Of a stretch of 64,000 nt of DNA, positions 17,563-25,054 are shown in pieces. The stretch comes from 79-D21 sp022839995. Its GTDB lineage: Bacteria > Synergistota > Synergistia > Synergistales > 79-D21. Position 1 is the stretch's first letter. Every line of letters starts with the position of its first letter. The stretch covers positions 1 to 64,000 of the forward strand of contig JALHIN010000012.1 of assembly GCA_022839995.1 (NCBI GenBank), given 5' to 3'. Made by a program: the position numbers and the translations under genes. Under the pieces are notes generated by a model that was not told the origin of the DNA, ran no database searches, and saw nothing but the letters and a program-made list of their open reading frames with translations.

Positions 17563-17691
17563 CCTGAAAAGCACCTCCTTCTACAATCACGCCCTATACG
17601 TTACCATGTCGGGAGGAATTATCAAGACTCAGCCTCGCCACGCCCGCTTCCTGCGGCCTTTTTGCCATTCCGGCAAAAGGAACCCCGGGGG

Positions 17692-17720
17692 TTGCACGTT
17701 CAGGAAGGCCATGGTAGTAT
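17692..17720 (+). promoter_or_regulatory. Promoter for the tRNA-Gln/tRNA-Glu unit
   Basis: A -35 box TTGCAC (17692-17697) and -10 box TAGTAT (17715-17720) are separated by 17 bases. They lie about 39 bases before tRNA-Gln, with no other gene between. Confidence 0.6.
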
Positions 17721-17758
17721 TATGCCCGCTCGCCCGGGAGTTTCAGCGAGTTGAGCAT

Positions 17759-17832
17759 TGGGGAATCGTCTAATGGCAGGACAGCTGACTCTGGATCAGC
17801 CGATCGTGGTTCGAATCCACGTTCCCCAGCCA
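17759..17832 (+). tRNA. tRNA-Gln (anticodon CTG)
   Basis: The 74-base gene folds with acceptor TGGGGAA/TTCCCCA and anticodon stem GCTGA/TCAGC. The loop CTCTGGA reads CTG, the T-arm is CGTGG/CCACG with TTCGAAT, and CCA is encoded. It pairs with tRNA-Glu 16 bases downstream in one transcription unit. Confidence 0.95.
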
Positions 17833-17848
17833 CCTTGAGTTCTTTTGA

Positions 17849-17924
17849 GGTCCCATCGTCCAGTGGCCCAGGACACCGGGTTCTCAGCCCGGGAACAGGG
17901 GTTCGAATCCCCTTGGGACTGCCA
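17849..17924 (+). tRNA. tRNA-Glu (anticodon CTC)
   Basis: A 76-base gene with acceptor GGTCCCA/TGGGACT, anticodon stem CCGGG/CCCGG and loop TTCTCAG giving CTC. The T-arm is AGGGG/CCCCT and CCA is encoded. It reads GAG codons and shares a promoter and terminator with tRNA-Gln. Confidence 0.95.
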
Positions 17925-17935
17925 GTTTTCAGATC

Positions 17936-17971
17936 GGGGAGCCTCCAGCCAGGAAGGCTCCCTTTCTTTTT
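17936..17971 (+). terminator. Terminator of the tRNA-Gln/Glu unit
   Basis: GGGAGCCT and AGGCTCCC form a stem (17937-17962) followed by TTTCTTTTT on the plus strand. Confidence 0.85.
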
Positions 17972-18033
17972 CGCGTGGTGTTTTTTTCGGACAATCTGCT
18001 TGGTTTCTCGAGCGATCTTTCTTCTTCTCTCTC

Positions 18034-18062
18034 TTGACGTTAAAGCAGGCTTGGGACAAAAT
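18034..18062 (+). promoter_or_regulatory. Promoter of the cold-shock gene
   Basis: TTGACG (18034-18039) and CAAAAT (18057-18062) are separated by 17 bases. A leader of roughly 70-75 bases runs from here to the csp start. Confidence 0.6.
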
Positions 18063-18064
18063 CA

Positions 18065-18124
18065 TTTACGGCATCCGGAGCGTCAGGCCGATGCCGTAAA
18101 ATTCTGGAAGGACCGCGTTGGTCC
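18065..18124 (+). promoter_or_regulatory. Structured 5' leader of csp (two perfect hairpins)
   Basis: TTTACGGCATC (18065-18075) pairs perfectly with GATGCCGTAAA (18090-18100) across a 14-base loop. A second hairpin, GGACC/GGTCC (18110-18124), ends just before the AGGAGGT ribosome-binding site. There is no T-run, so neither is a terminator. Long structured leaders are a known feature of cold-shock genes, where folding changes with temperature; that role here is inferred. Confidence 0.6.
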
Positions 18125-18141
18125 GCAGGAGGTCAGGCTTT

Positions 18142-18342
18142 ATGGAGCAGGGAGTCGTCAAGTGGTTCAACGGAACGAAGGGGTATGGCTTTATCACCAG
18201 AGACAGCGGCGGAGATGTTTTCGTCCACTATTCAGGGATCCAGATGAACGGCTTCAAGACCCTTGAAGAAAATCAGCGGGTTTCCTTCAAGGTCGTGGAA
18301 GGAGCAAAGGGCCCGCAGGCCGTCGAGGTGACCCCGCTCTAG
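18142..18342 (+). CDS. Cold-shock protein, CspA/CspB family
   Basis: A 66-residue single-domain cold-shock protein that binds single-stranded RNA or DNA and melts RNA structure. RNP1 (KGYGFI, residues 14-19) and RNP2 (DVFVHY) are intact, and the opening QGVVKWFN is typical. The ATG at 18142 is preceded by AGGAGGT at good spacing; a longer reading upstream starts inside the leader hairpins and lacks a ribosome-binding site. It is monocistronic, flanked by the tRNA pair and converging on rlmN, with its own promoter and a structured leader. Confidence 0.95.
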   Translation: MEQGVVKWFNGTKGYGFITRDSGGDVFVHYSGIQMNGFKTLEENQRVSFKVVEGAKGPQAVEVTPL

Positions 18343-18369
18343 GAACGTTCCCGCCAATCATCCATACGA

Positions 18370-19428
18370 TTATTCCCGGGCGGGGCCATCCCAATGACGG
18401 TTCCGCCCTTCTTCTTTTCTCCTCAGCTGACCACAGGCGGCATCGATATCCTCGCCACGCTCTCGCCTGACCTCTGTCTCGATCCCCCTGGACAAGAGCA
18501 CGTGGCGGAAATTCTCGATCGCTTCGGGTGAGGCCTTTTTGAACGATTGGCAGGTGCGGTTCCAGGGAATCAGGTTCACGAAGCTTTTCAAACCCCTGAG
18601 CCGTTCCGCAAGGGCCTTCGCGTGATTTTGGGTGTCGTTCAGTCCGCCGATCAGCATGTACTCGATCGAAACGCGGTCCTTCGTTCTTTCCTGGTAAACC
18701 CGGACCGCGGACAGGAGTTGTTCGATCGGATACCGTTCGTTGACGGGCATCAGACGGCTCCGCAAGTCATCGTCCGGGGCATGAAGGGACACCGCAAGCC
18801 GGATCCCGGGGTTCGCCTCCGCCAAAGCGAGGATGCACGGCACGATCCCCGCCGTCGACACGGTCATCCTGCGGGAACCGAGGTTCCGCATCTTCGGGTG
18901 TTTCAGGATGCCGACCGCTTTCAGGAAGTTTTCGAAATTCAGAAAGGGCTCCCCCATACCCATGAAGACCAGGTTGTCGATCGGCATCCCCAGCAGTTTC
19001 TCCGTGGCCATGAACTGACCGACGATTTCTCCGCAGGACAGGTTGCGGACAAACCCCGACTGGCCGGTAGCGCAAAAGGAGCACTTTAGCGGGCAACCGA
19101 CCTGGGTCGAGACGCAGGCGGTCAATCGTCCTTCCTGTTTCAGCAGGACCGATTCGATCCGTTCCCCGTCTTGCAGGGCCCAAAGGATCTTTTCCGTTCC
19201 ATCCCGCCTGGAAACGACCCGCCTGATTTCCTTGGGCAAAGCCTCGCCAAAGGTCTCCTCGGCCTTTTTCCTCAGGGCCAGTGAAAGATTCGTCATTTCC
19301 CCGAAGGCAAAGGTTCGCTTCGAGTAAAGCCAATGACAAATCTGTTCGGCCCTGAATCGGGGCTCTCCCCACTCTTCCGTGCAAAGGTTTTGCCATTCTT
19401 CGTAACCTAGGTCCAAGGGGAACCGCAT
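18370..19428 (-). CDS. rlmN: Dual-specificity 23S rRNA/tRNA adenine C2-methyltransferase RlmN
   Basis: A radical-SAM enzyme that methylates C2 of A2503 in 23S rRNA and A37 in some tRNAs. The 352-residue protein has the cluster motif CPLKCSFC (C112, C116, C119) after QVGC, the GMGEPFLN SAM-binding segment, SLHAPDD, and the conserved late cysteine in DIDAACGQL that forms the methylated-cysteine intermediate. It is read toward csp, with only 27 bases between the two stops and no strong terminator in that gap. The tRNA-Ala gene lies just upstream on the same strand, separated by a terminator. Confidence 0.95.
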   Translation of the reverse strand: MRFPLDLGYEEWQNLCTEEWGEPRFRAEQICHWLYSKRTFAFGEMTNLSLALRKKAEETFGEALPKEIRRVVSRRDGTEKILWALQDGERIESVLLKQEGRLTACVSTQVGCPLKCSFCATGQSGFVRNLSCGEIVGQFMATEKLLGMPIDNLVFMGMGEPFLNFENFLKAVGILKHPKMRNLGSRRMTVSTAGIVPCILALAEANPGIRLAVSLHAPDDDLRSRLMPVNERYPIEQLLSAVRVYQERTKDRVSIEYMLIGGLNDTQNHAKALAERLRGLKSFVNLIPWNRTCQSFKKASPEAIENFRHVLLSRGIETEVRRERGEDIDAACGQLRRKEEGRNRHWDGPARE

Positions 19429-19462
19429 GCAAACTCCTCGCTCTCGTTCATCCGGCTGAAGG

Positions 19463-19496
19463 AAAAAGAAAAAGGCCTCTCCTTCCGGACAGGCCT
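19463..19496 (-). terminator. Terminator downstream of tRNA-Ala
   Basis: On the minus strand a ten-base stem with one mismatch (AGGCCTGTCC against GGAGAGGCCT, loop GGAA, 19473-19496) is followed by a T-rich run (TTTTCTTTTTCC). Confidence 0.8.
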
Positions 19497-19504
19497 GTAT
19501 TTCC

Positions 19505-19579
19505 TGGTGGAGGTGAGGGGATTCGAACCCCTGGCCCCCTGCATGCCATGCAGGTGCGCTCCCGCTGCGCTACACCCCC
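19505..19579 (-). tRNA. tRNA-Ala (anticodon GGC)
   Basis: A 75-base gene with acceptor GGGGGTG/CACCTCC, D-arm GCGCAGCGGGAGCGC, and anticodon stem CCTGC/GCAGG with loop ATGGCAT giving GGC. The T-arm is AGGGG/CCCCT and CCA is encoded. It reads GCC codons. Confidence 0.95.
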
Positions 19580-19595
19580 GAAACGAACGGGCTTC

Positions 19596-19624
19596 ATTAT
19601 ACGAAGCAGGTCTGTGGCTGTCAA
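19596..19624 (-). promoter_or_regulatory. Consensus promoter of tRNA-Ala
   Basis: On the minus strand TTGACA (19619-19624) and TATAAT (19596-19601) are separated by exactly 17 bases, a full sigma-70 consensus 17 bases before the mature tRNA start. Confidence 0.85.
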
Positions 19625-19674
19625 CAAGAGAATTGCCCATTGCCTCACCCGCGTGTTCATGCGAGGATGACGCC

Positions 19675-21324
19675 ATGAAGAGAAGAAACCCACGCTTCAC
19701 TTTCTGCCTCACCCTGCTTTTCGCTCTTTTGCCGTTTCTTCAACCTCTACAGGCTGGAGCCTCCACGTCCTTCCTCCAGGGCGGGAATTCGTCCGTTCTC
19801 CCGAGGCTGATCTCGGATACCGCCAGGGAAGGAACTCCGCTGATTCGGGAACCGGCCGTTTTTGGCGAAACCCGAGGAGAAGCCTTGAAGGCCGCCTATG
19901 ACCTTTTGGGATGGGGGAATGTTCTTGGGGTCCTGCAGCGTATTTTCGGCTCGGACCCGGTTGGGCTCCTTTCTTCCGGGATCCGCCCGCGGCCGCCCGA
20001 ACCCTTCCTCGAATTGCCTGGGGAAAGGGTAACCCCCGAGGATCTCCCGCTTTTCCTGGAATGGGTAAGGGAATGCCGTTCTTCGATGAATTGGGATTTC
20101 TCCCTTCAGAGCGGCTCCCTCGAACTGCGCCTGCACAAGGAGGGCATCGCGGCGGAATCCGATGCCTGGGAAGTGAGGCTCGAAGAAGGACTCGAGGAAC
20201 CTGCCGGGTTGGCCAAACTCGGTCTTCTCGGCGAGGCTGGCTGGCCAGCTGCGCTCCGAAGGAACCCCGAAAGGGGGGTTGACCTGCTCGTGGGTCCTTT
20301 CCCCTCTTTCCTGGACTGCGCAAAGGCTTTTGCGGCCCTCCCCCGGGTTTCGGGGATGCACATGGCTCCCTCCCCTTTTGCCCCCCACGCGCCTCCGCTT
20401 TTCTGGGCAGCGTTGATTGGGCGGGACGGGATCCGGGCCGAAGTCCGGCTTGCGTCGGAAATCGGCAAGCCTCGTGCAGCCCTTTCCGAATTGGCCCAGG
20501 CTTTCGAAGCGGAAGGAGGAATCAACGGCGGCTTCTTTTCGGGTTCGGTTCCCGTGGGGACTCTCGTGGTGGGCGGCATTCCGCTCCACCAATCCTATGG
20601 AGACCGCTCTGCGATCGGGCTGTCTCCCGGTCACCCGCCGGTTTTCGGAAACGGCTCCGTAATCCTGCAAGCGGAAACGGAAGAACGCTCTTTCCGCGTG
20701 GACCGCCTCAATGAGCCTCCGCGAAACGGAGAGGTATCGCTTTTCTTTGAAGGCCTTCCCTTTCAGGATCCAGCAGGTCCGAAATCGGAAGATGTTAGGG
20801 GTATCCCCGTCAGCGTCCAACTGGAGGGGAACCTCTCGGTTCCGCCCATCAACGGATTCCTCGTGGAATCCACGAGATCCACGCAGTTTCCGCGCATTGC
20901 GCCGGGGAGCAGGCTTCGCCTCCGGGTCCTCTGGAGTGACCCCGTCTTTGAGGGGGTGCCCCTGGTGATCCAGGCCGGGCCTGCAATCATCCGAAGCGGG
21001 CTCGTCAACGGTGCGGCCGAATCGTTCAGAGAGGAAACACGCCTGGAAAAACATCCCAGGTCCTTGGTGGGCTGGGATGGCTCTTCCTTGTGGTGGATCG
21101 TCGTCGACGGGCGCAACCCCTTTCACAGCCTGGGCCTAACCCTGGAAGAAGCGGCGGGGTTCGCCCTCTCTCTTGGCCTCACTGAAGTGCTCAACCTCGA
21201 CGGAGGTGGTTCTTCGGCTCTCTGGTGGAAGGGAGCGCTTGTCACCAGCCCTTCCGGGGGGACGGAGCGCCCGATCCCCTATGCCATTCTTTTTAAGGCA
21301 GGGTTGGGCGATTTCCTCAAGTGA
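19675..21324 (+). CDS. Exported phosphodiester glycosidase family (NAGPA-domain) protein
   Basis: A 549-residue secreted protein with a signal peptide (residues 1-30, LLFALLPFLQPLQAGA). A central region (about 135-230) has an alternating pattern and a VGPFPSFLDCAKAFAAL segment resembling a SPOR-type repeat. The C-terminal NAGPA domain (about 240-545) is marked by INGGFFSG and NLDGGGSSALWW. NAGPA-domain proteins cleave or modify phosphodiester-linked sugars and often act on cell-envelope polymers; the substrate here is unknown. The start was chosen at 19675 because the signal peptide begins there and the longer frame runs through tRNA-Ala. Its 3' end overlaps the convergent MscS gene by 46 bases. 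Confidence 0.85.
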   Translation: MKRRNPRFTFCLTLLFALLPFLQPLQAGASTSFLQGGNSSVLPRLISDTAREGTPLIREPAVFGETRGEALKAAYDLLGWGNVLGVLQRIFGSDPVGLLSSGIRPRPPEPFLELPGERVTPEDLPLFLEWVRECRSSMNWDFSLQSGSLELRLHKEGIAAESDAWEVRLEEGLEEPAGLAKLGLLGEAGWPAALRRNPERGVDLLVGPFPSFLDCAKAFAALPRVSGMHMAPSPFAPHAPPLFWAALIGRDGIRAEVRLASEIGKPRAALSELAQAFEAEGGINGGFFSGSVPVGTLVVGGIPLHQSYGDRSAIGLSPGHPPVFGNGSVILQAETEERSFRVDRLNEPPRNGEVSLFFEGLPFQDPAGPKSEDVRGIPVSVQLEGNLSVPPINGFLVESTRSTQFPRIAPGSRLRLRVLWSDPVFEGVPLVIQAGPAIIRSGLVNGAAESFREETRLEKHPRSLVGWDGSSLWWIVVDGRNPFHSLGLTLEEAAGFALSLGLTEVLNLDGGGSSALWWKGALVTSPSGGTERPIPYAILFKAGLGDFLK

Positions 21325-22148
21325 ACGTCCAGCTGCGGGAAAGAGATCGAGATGCCCGCTTCGTCAAAGGCTTTCTTCAGTCGAAGCCGGTAAGCTGCCG
21401 CAACTTCCCATTGCGCACCTGGGACTGTCTTCAACAGGACCCGGAGGGTCATCGCGCTGGCTTCGAACGCCAGGATGCCCTCCATCACTGCGGGAGCCTC
21501 AATGATTTTGCCGGGCATTTCTGCGGTTAGATCCTTTGCAACACGCTCCATCACTGCAAGCGCCGCCGGGATATCGGTACCGTAATCTACACCCACTTCG
21601 ACACGGGCCCTTGACCATTTCTTGGTAAAATTCAGCACCGTGGCAATGCTCCCGTTCGGGATCGTTACGAGTTCACCGTCCAGCGTCCGCAGGCGAGTTA
21701 TCCTCAGGGTGAACATCTCGACCACCCCGGAGATGCCATCGATTTTCACGACATCCCCAACGGCAAACTGGTCTTCGAAAAAAATGAAGGTCCCGTTCAG
21801 AAAATCCCGGATGATGTTCTGCGCGGCGAGGGAGATCGCCAGTCCGGCGATGCCGAGCCCGGTCAGGATCGACCGCACATCCACGCCGAGACTTCCGAGA
21901 AGGGTCAGCCCTGCGATTGCAGCAAGGATCCACCGGAAAAGCTGAAGGCAAATCCCTCTCAAGGTCTGCAACCGTTTCAGGCTTGACTCCCCTCGGCCTT
22001 CTCCATCCACCTCGAGTCCGGATTCGGCCTTTGCGAATAACCGCCGGATTCCCCTTGCTCCCAGCCAGTCAAAAAGTCCCCAGGAAATCAGGATGGCAGC
22101 AGGTCGAAGCAAGCCGTGAACGAACTGCAACAGCGTTCTGGATTCCAA
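21279..22148 (-). CDS. MscS-family mechanosensitive channel
   Basis: A 289-residue protein with three hydrophobic segments (about residues 10-30, 68-88 and 92-118). The third, pore-lining helix is rich in Gly and Ala (ILTGLGIAGLAISLAAQNIIRDF). The beta domain (FAVGDVVKIDGISGVVEM, about 127-145) and the alpha/beta cytoplasmic domain follow, which is the short MscS architecture. Such channels release solutes on hypo-osmotic shock. Its end overlaps the convergent glycosidase gene by 46 bases, so antisense transcription between them is likely. It lies downstream of kamA on the same strand but behind a strong terminator. Confidence 0.93.
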   Translation of the reverse strand: MESRTLLQFVHGLLRPAAILISWGLFDWLGARGIRRLFAKAESGLEVDGEGRGESSLKRLQTLRGICLQLFRWILAAIAGLTLLGSLGVDVRSILTGLGIAGLAISLAAQNIIRDFLNGTFIFFEDQFAVGDVVKIDGISGVVEMFTLRITRLRTLDGELVTIPNGSIATVLNFTKKWSRARVEVGVDYGTDIPAALAVMERVAKDLTAEMPGKIIEAPAVMEGILAFEASAMTLRVLLKTVPGAQWEVAAAYRLRLKKAFDEAGISISFPQLDVHLRKSPNPALKRMA

Positions 22149-22215
22149 TGCTACCCCTCCCTGGCAACGTCACCGGATCTTTTCAAAGAGTATCACGATC
22201 CCACCCATCCCGCGT

Positions 22216-22247
22216 AAAAAAGGGGGAGGCGGTGTGCCGCCTCCCCC
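22216..22247 (-). terminator. Terminator of kamA
   Basis: On the minus strand an eleven-base perfect stem, GGGGGAGGCGG with CCGCCTCCCCC (22222-22247, four-base loop), is followed directly by TTTTTT. Confidence 0.92.
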
Positions 22248-22255
22248 CGCAACGT

Positions 22256-23545
22256 TCAGTCCTTTTTGACCTGGCCCCTTTCTGCCGCCCTTTCCCGCCT
22301 TGCGAGATGTGCGGGTTCTAGGGAAACCCGATCTCCTTCAAACAACGGGATGAGCCCCTCCCTGGAAAGTTTCTTCTGCTTTTCGCAGAACGCGGCACAG
22401 TTCTCGGGACAGCGGCTGATCTTGTCTTCCGGCTCCGTGTAGGTCGTGAAGACCCCTTCATAATTTCGCAGGATCACCCTCTTGTCAGACATGGAAACGA
22501 TATAGTTCGGGAGAACGGGGATCTTGCCGCCCCCGTTTGGACCGTCAACGATGAAATAAGGCACGGCAAGCCCTGAGGTGTGCCCCCTCAGGTACTCCAT
22601 GATCTCGATCCCCTTCGCCACGGAAGTCCTGAAATGCTCGATCCCCTGGGACAGGTCGCACTGGTAGATATAGTAGGGACGAACCCGGATCGTGAGCAGT
22701 TTCTGGTTCAATTCGCGGAAGATGTAAGGACAGTCGTTCACGCCCTTCAAGAGAACGGACTGGTTTCCGAGGGGAACCCCCGCATCGGCCAGCTTCTCGC
22801 AGGCTTCTTTCGACGCAGGCGTGATTTCGTTGGGATGGTTGAAATGAGTATTCACCCAAACGGGATGGTATTTTTTCAGGATAGCGCAAAGTTCGTCCGT
22901 AATGCGCTGGGGCATGACGACCGGGGTTCGGGTGCCGAAACGGGCGATTTCGACGTGAGGGATCTTGCGCACCTCTCCCAGCATCCAGTCGATCATCTCG
23001 TCGCTCATGAGGAAGGGGTCTCCGCCCGTGAAAAGAACATCCCTGAAGGTGGGCGTCTTCCTGATATACTCGAGGCAGGCAGAGATCTGTTCCTTGGAAT
23101 AGGCCCGATCCGTTTCCCCTGCCTTTCTCCTGCGCGTGCAGTGACGGCAGTACATCGAGCATTGGTCCGTGACCATCAGGATCCCTCGGTCCGGGTACCG
23201 GTGCGTCAATCCGGGGACTGGAGAATCCGTGTCCTCGTGGCAGGGGTCTTCCAGGTCCGAAGAGGCAATATGGGTTTCGTGGATCGTCGGGACCGCCTGC
23301 CGCCGAATCGGATCTTGAGGATCATCCGGGTTGATGAGAGAGGCGTAATAGGGCGTGATGGCCATCCTCAGCTTGTTCAGGCTTTGGCTGATGACCTGTT
23401 CTTCCTCGTCTGAAAGGGGCAGGACCTGTTTCAGCTGTTCTACGGTGGTGATCCGGTTGCCGACCTGCCAGTGCCAATCCCTCCACTGCTGCTCGGTCAC
23501 TTCTTTCCAAAGCGGTATCGTTCGGTAGTCCCTCACAGTTTGCAC
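22256..23545 (-). CDS. kamA: L-lysine 2,3-aminomutase
   Basis: This radical-SAM, PLP-dependent enzyme interconverts L-lysine and L-beta-lysine, the first step of anaerobic lysine fermentation and also of beta-lysine osmolyte synthesis. The 429-residue protein keeps the cluster cysteines C129, C133 and C136 in CSMYCRHC. It also keeps the PLP lysine K341 (GGGK) and the two aspartates D297 (QCDLSQG) and D334 (IVDGP), which in the clostridial enzyme hold the lysine side chain. This favours lysine rather than glutamate as substrate. It follows the dehydrogenase gene on the minus strand but behind a terminator-like hairpin. No acetyltransferase (ablB) or kamDE genes are in the window. Confidence 0.95.
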   Translation of the reverse strand: MQTVRDYRTIPLWKEVTEQQWRDWHWQVGNRITTVEQLKQVLPLSDEEEQVISQSLNKLRMAITPYYASLINPDDPQDPIRRQAVPTIHETHIASSDLEDPCHEDTDSPVPGLTHRYPDRGILMVTDQCSMYCRHCTRRRKAGETDRAYSKEQISACLEYIRKTPTFRDVLFTGGDPFLMSDEMIDWMLGEVRKIPHVEIARFGTRTPVVMPQRITDELCAILKKYHPVWVNTHFNHPNEITPASKEACEKLADAGVPLGNQSVLLKGVNDCPYIFRELNQKLLTIRVRPYYIYQCDLSQGIEHFRTSVAKGIEIMEYLRGHTSGLAVPYFIVDGPNGGGKIPVLPNYIVSMSDKRVILRNYEGVFTTYTEPEDKISRCPENCAAFCEKQKKLSREGLIPLFEGDRVSLEPAHLARRERAAERGQVKKD

Positions 23546-23555
23546 CTCCCCTTTG

Positions 23556-23585
23556 AAAAAACCGGCGGGAGGACGCCCCGCCGGT
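23556..23585 (-). terminator. Terminator/attenuator between the dehydrogenase gene and kamA
   Basis: On the minus strand ACCGGCGGG pairs perfectly with CCCGCCGGT (23561-23585, seven-base loop) and is followed by six T residues. It sits in the 81-base gap before kamA, so it should lower or condition kamA expression relative to the dehydrogenase. Confidence 0.85.
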
Positions 23586-23600
23586 AAACCTGTCTTCCTG

Positions 23601-23612
23601 ATTCTATAGAAT
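23601..23612. repeat. 12-bp perfect palindrome between dehydrogenase and kamA
   Basis: ATTCTATAGAAT is its own reverse complement and lies 14 bases after the dehydrogenase stop, just before the terminator hairpin. It could be an operator or could contain a promoter -10 element; I cannot decide between these. Confidence 0.5.
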
Positions 23613-23626
23613 AAACGCCGGTTTCG

Positions 23627-24772
23627 CTAGCCTTTCCGGATCGTCACGGTTTCCTTGTAAACAAGCCCCCTTGCTGCCTGCTCCTTCATCACGAATTCGT
23701 ACAGCGCATCATCTGCAGCCAGTTTTTCCGGGGCCAACACGCCTTTTTCCTTGATCAGCCCCTTGTGGATGGCCCTGGCAAAAATCGCGCAAGTGCAGCC
23801 GGTGCAACGTCCCATCGAATTCGTCCAAGAGTTCTCATCAAAACGGTCCCAGAGGTCCCAGGTATAGGTGATTTCGTCTTTCCCCTTGAAGCCGTGAACC
23901 TCGACCTGCATGATCGTGAGGTCCCGATCGCCCTTCTCCGGCTCCATCTTCCACATGGGGAAAAGAAGGTCGCAGGCGATGTCTCGAGGAACCACCTCGA
24001 CACCTCCGAGTTTTCGTGGCGTTTCGTCAAAAAGCCCCATTGAACGCAGCAGCCGCATCTGCTCAACGTGTCCAGGCCACCGTAACGTCCTTTCCTCCAT
24101 TCTTTTGGCCTTGAGATTCTTGATCAGGGAACGGAGACCGTCGGTAATGAAGGTTTCGAGCACGCCCACCTTCGGAAATTCTCTCAGGGTAAGCCGGTCC
24201 ATCGCTTCAACCGTTACCGGCTTTCCGTCTTCCACGAAACGTGCCGGACGAGTGTATTCCTCGATTACGTCCGCGGGGGACCAGGTTACCTGGTAGTTGA
24301 AGGGCGGTACTTTCTTTTCGGGGATCCCGCCGACGTAGATGACCGCGTCTTCCACCTCGTCCAGCAGGGCGCAGCCCCGTCCCATGAGGTAATTCGACAT
24401 TCCCGGGGCAACTCCGATGTCCGGGACAACGACGACTCCCTTTTCCTTGGCGAGCCCATCGAGAAGCTCGAAGTCTTCCGCCATGAAGGAGATGTCGCTA
24501 AGGTCCTTGCCCAGCTCGATGACGGTTTCCATCATCTTGTAGCCGAACCGCCCCGGTACTCCGGCCGTGACGATGTCGGCATCTCGAAGCAGGGGTTCCA
24601 GGAGCTCCCGATCAGTGCAGGAACCGACAACGGTCCTGATCGAAGGGACCTTCGACTTGAGAGCTTCCAGGGCCTTTTCGTTCAGGTCCACGACCGTAAC
24701 ATCATAATCCATTGCTAGATCCCTTGCGATCACGCTACCTACAAGCCCGCAGCCAAGCTGAACCGCCTTCAT
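23627..24772 (-). CDS. Saccharopine dehydrogenase-family NAD(P)-dependent oxidoreductase
   Basis: A 381-residue cytoplasmic enzyme with an N-terminal Rossmann fold (VQLGCGLVGSVIARDL, with an acidic residue in VVDLNEKAL at the end of strand 2). PDIGVAPGMSNYLMG and a C-terminal saccharopine-dehydrogenase domain follow. Family members include lysine 6-dehydrogenase and saccharopine reductases. Beside kamA, plausible substrates are lysine, beta-lysine or a diaminohexanoate, but the sequence does not decide. The ATG at 24772 has GGGGAGG upstream and removes an implausible 25-residue extension. Unusual cysteines C323, C326 and C328 (CTGCTC) lie near the end. It is the promoter-proximal gene ahead of kamA. 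Confidence 0.85.
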   Translation of the reverse strand: MKAVQLGCGLVGSVIARDLAMDYDVTVVDLNEKALEALKSKVPSIRTVVGSCTDRELLEPLLRDADIVTAGVPGRFGYKMMETVIELGKDLSDISFMAEDFELLDGLAKEKGVVVVPDIGVAPGMSNYLMGRGCALLDEVEDAVIYVGGIPEKKVPPFNYQVTWSPADVIEEYTRPARFVEDGKPVTVEAMDRLTLREFPKVGVLETFITDGLRSLIKNLKAKRMEERTLRWPGHVEQMRLLRSMGLFDETPRKLGGVEVVPRDIACDLLFPMWKMEPEKGDRDLTIMQVEVHGFKGKDEITYTWDLWDRFDENSWTNSMGRCTGCTCAIFARAIHKGLIKEKGVLAPEKLAADDALYEFVMKEQAARGLVYKETVTIRKG

Positions 24773-24780
24773 TCCGGATC

Positions 24781-24909
24781 CTCCCCTTTTTATAAACTGT
24801 CTGGATTGAACAGGGTCAAGATAGCATACAATAATACAAGTCGTCAAGGTTATACAGTTCGGGCAGGAAACAGGAACGGCTTGACGCTACCCTTCGGGGG
24901 TCTTAAACT
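24781..24909. promoter_or_regulatory. Divergent control region between the dehydrogenase and nhaC
   Basis: On the plus strand TTGACG (24881-24886) and TAAACT (24904-24909), 17 bases apart, form a good promoter for the antiporter gene with a leader of about 140 bases. On the minus strand an AT-rich stretch around 24783-24855 contains TTGACC, TTGACG and TATAAA elements that could drive the dehydrogenase, but their spacings are not ideal. The motif AAACTGT occurs twice (near 24797 and 24905) and might be an operator half-site. The remaining 145 bases up to nhaC hold no other recognisable feature. Confidence 0.55.
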
Positions 24910-25054
24910 GTGAAAGCAAGTGTGCAATATGAAGTCTTTTCCAACCTTTTTCATTCAAGCAAGATAGAGAGAAAGGGGGGATCCTGGGACTCTTTCGACC
25001 CGCCGCACCCATTCCGTTCCGGACCGAAGAAGATACTGGAGGAGGCGATCCTGT

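Noticed and set aside
19747..21126. Long open frame (459 codons) on the minus strand
   Set aside because: It is antisense to the NAGPA-domain gene, which has a signal peptide and family motifs; the antisense product is low-complexity and has no recognisable domain.
22256..23545. Glutamate 2,3-aminomutase
   Set aside because: The two aspartates that select lysine (D297 and D334) are kept.
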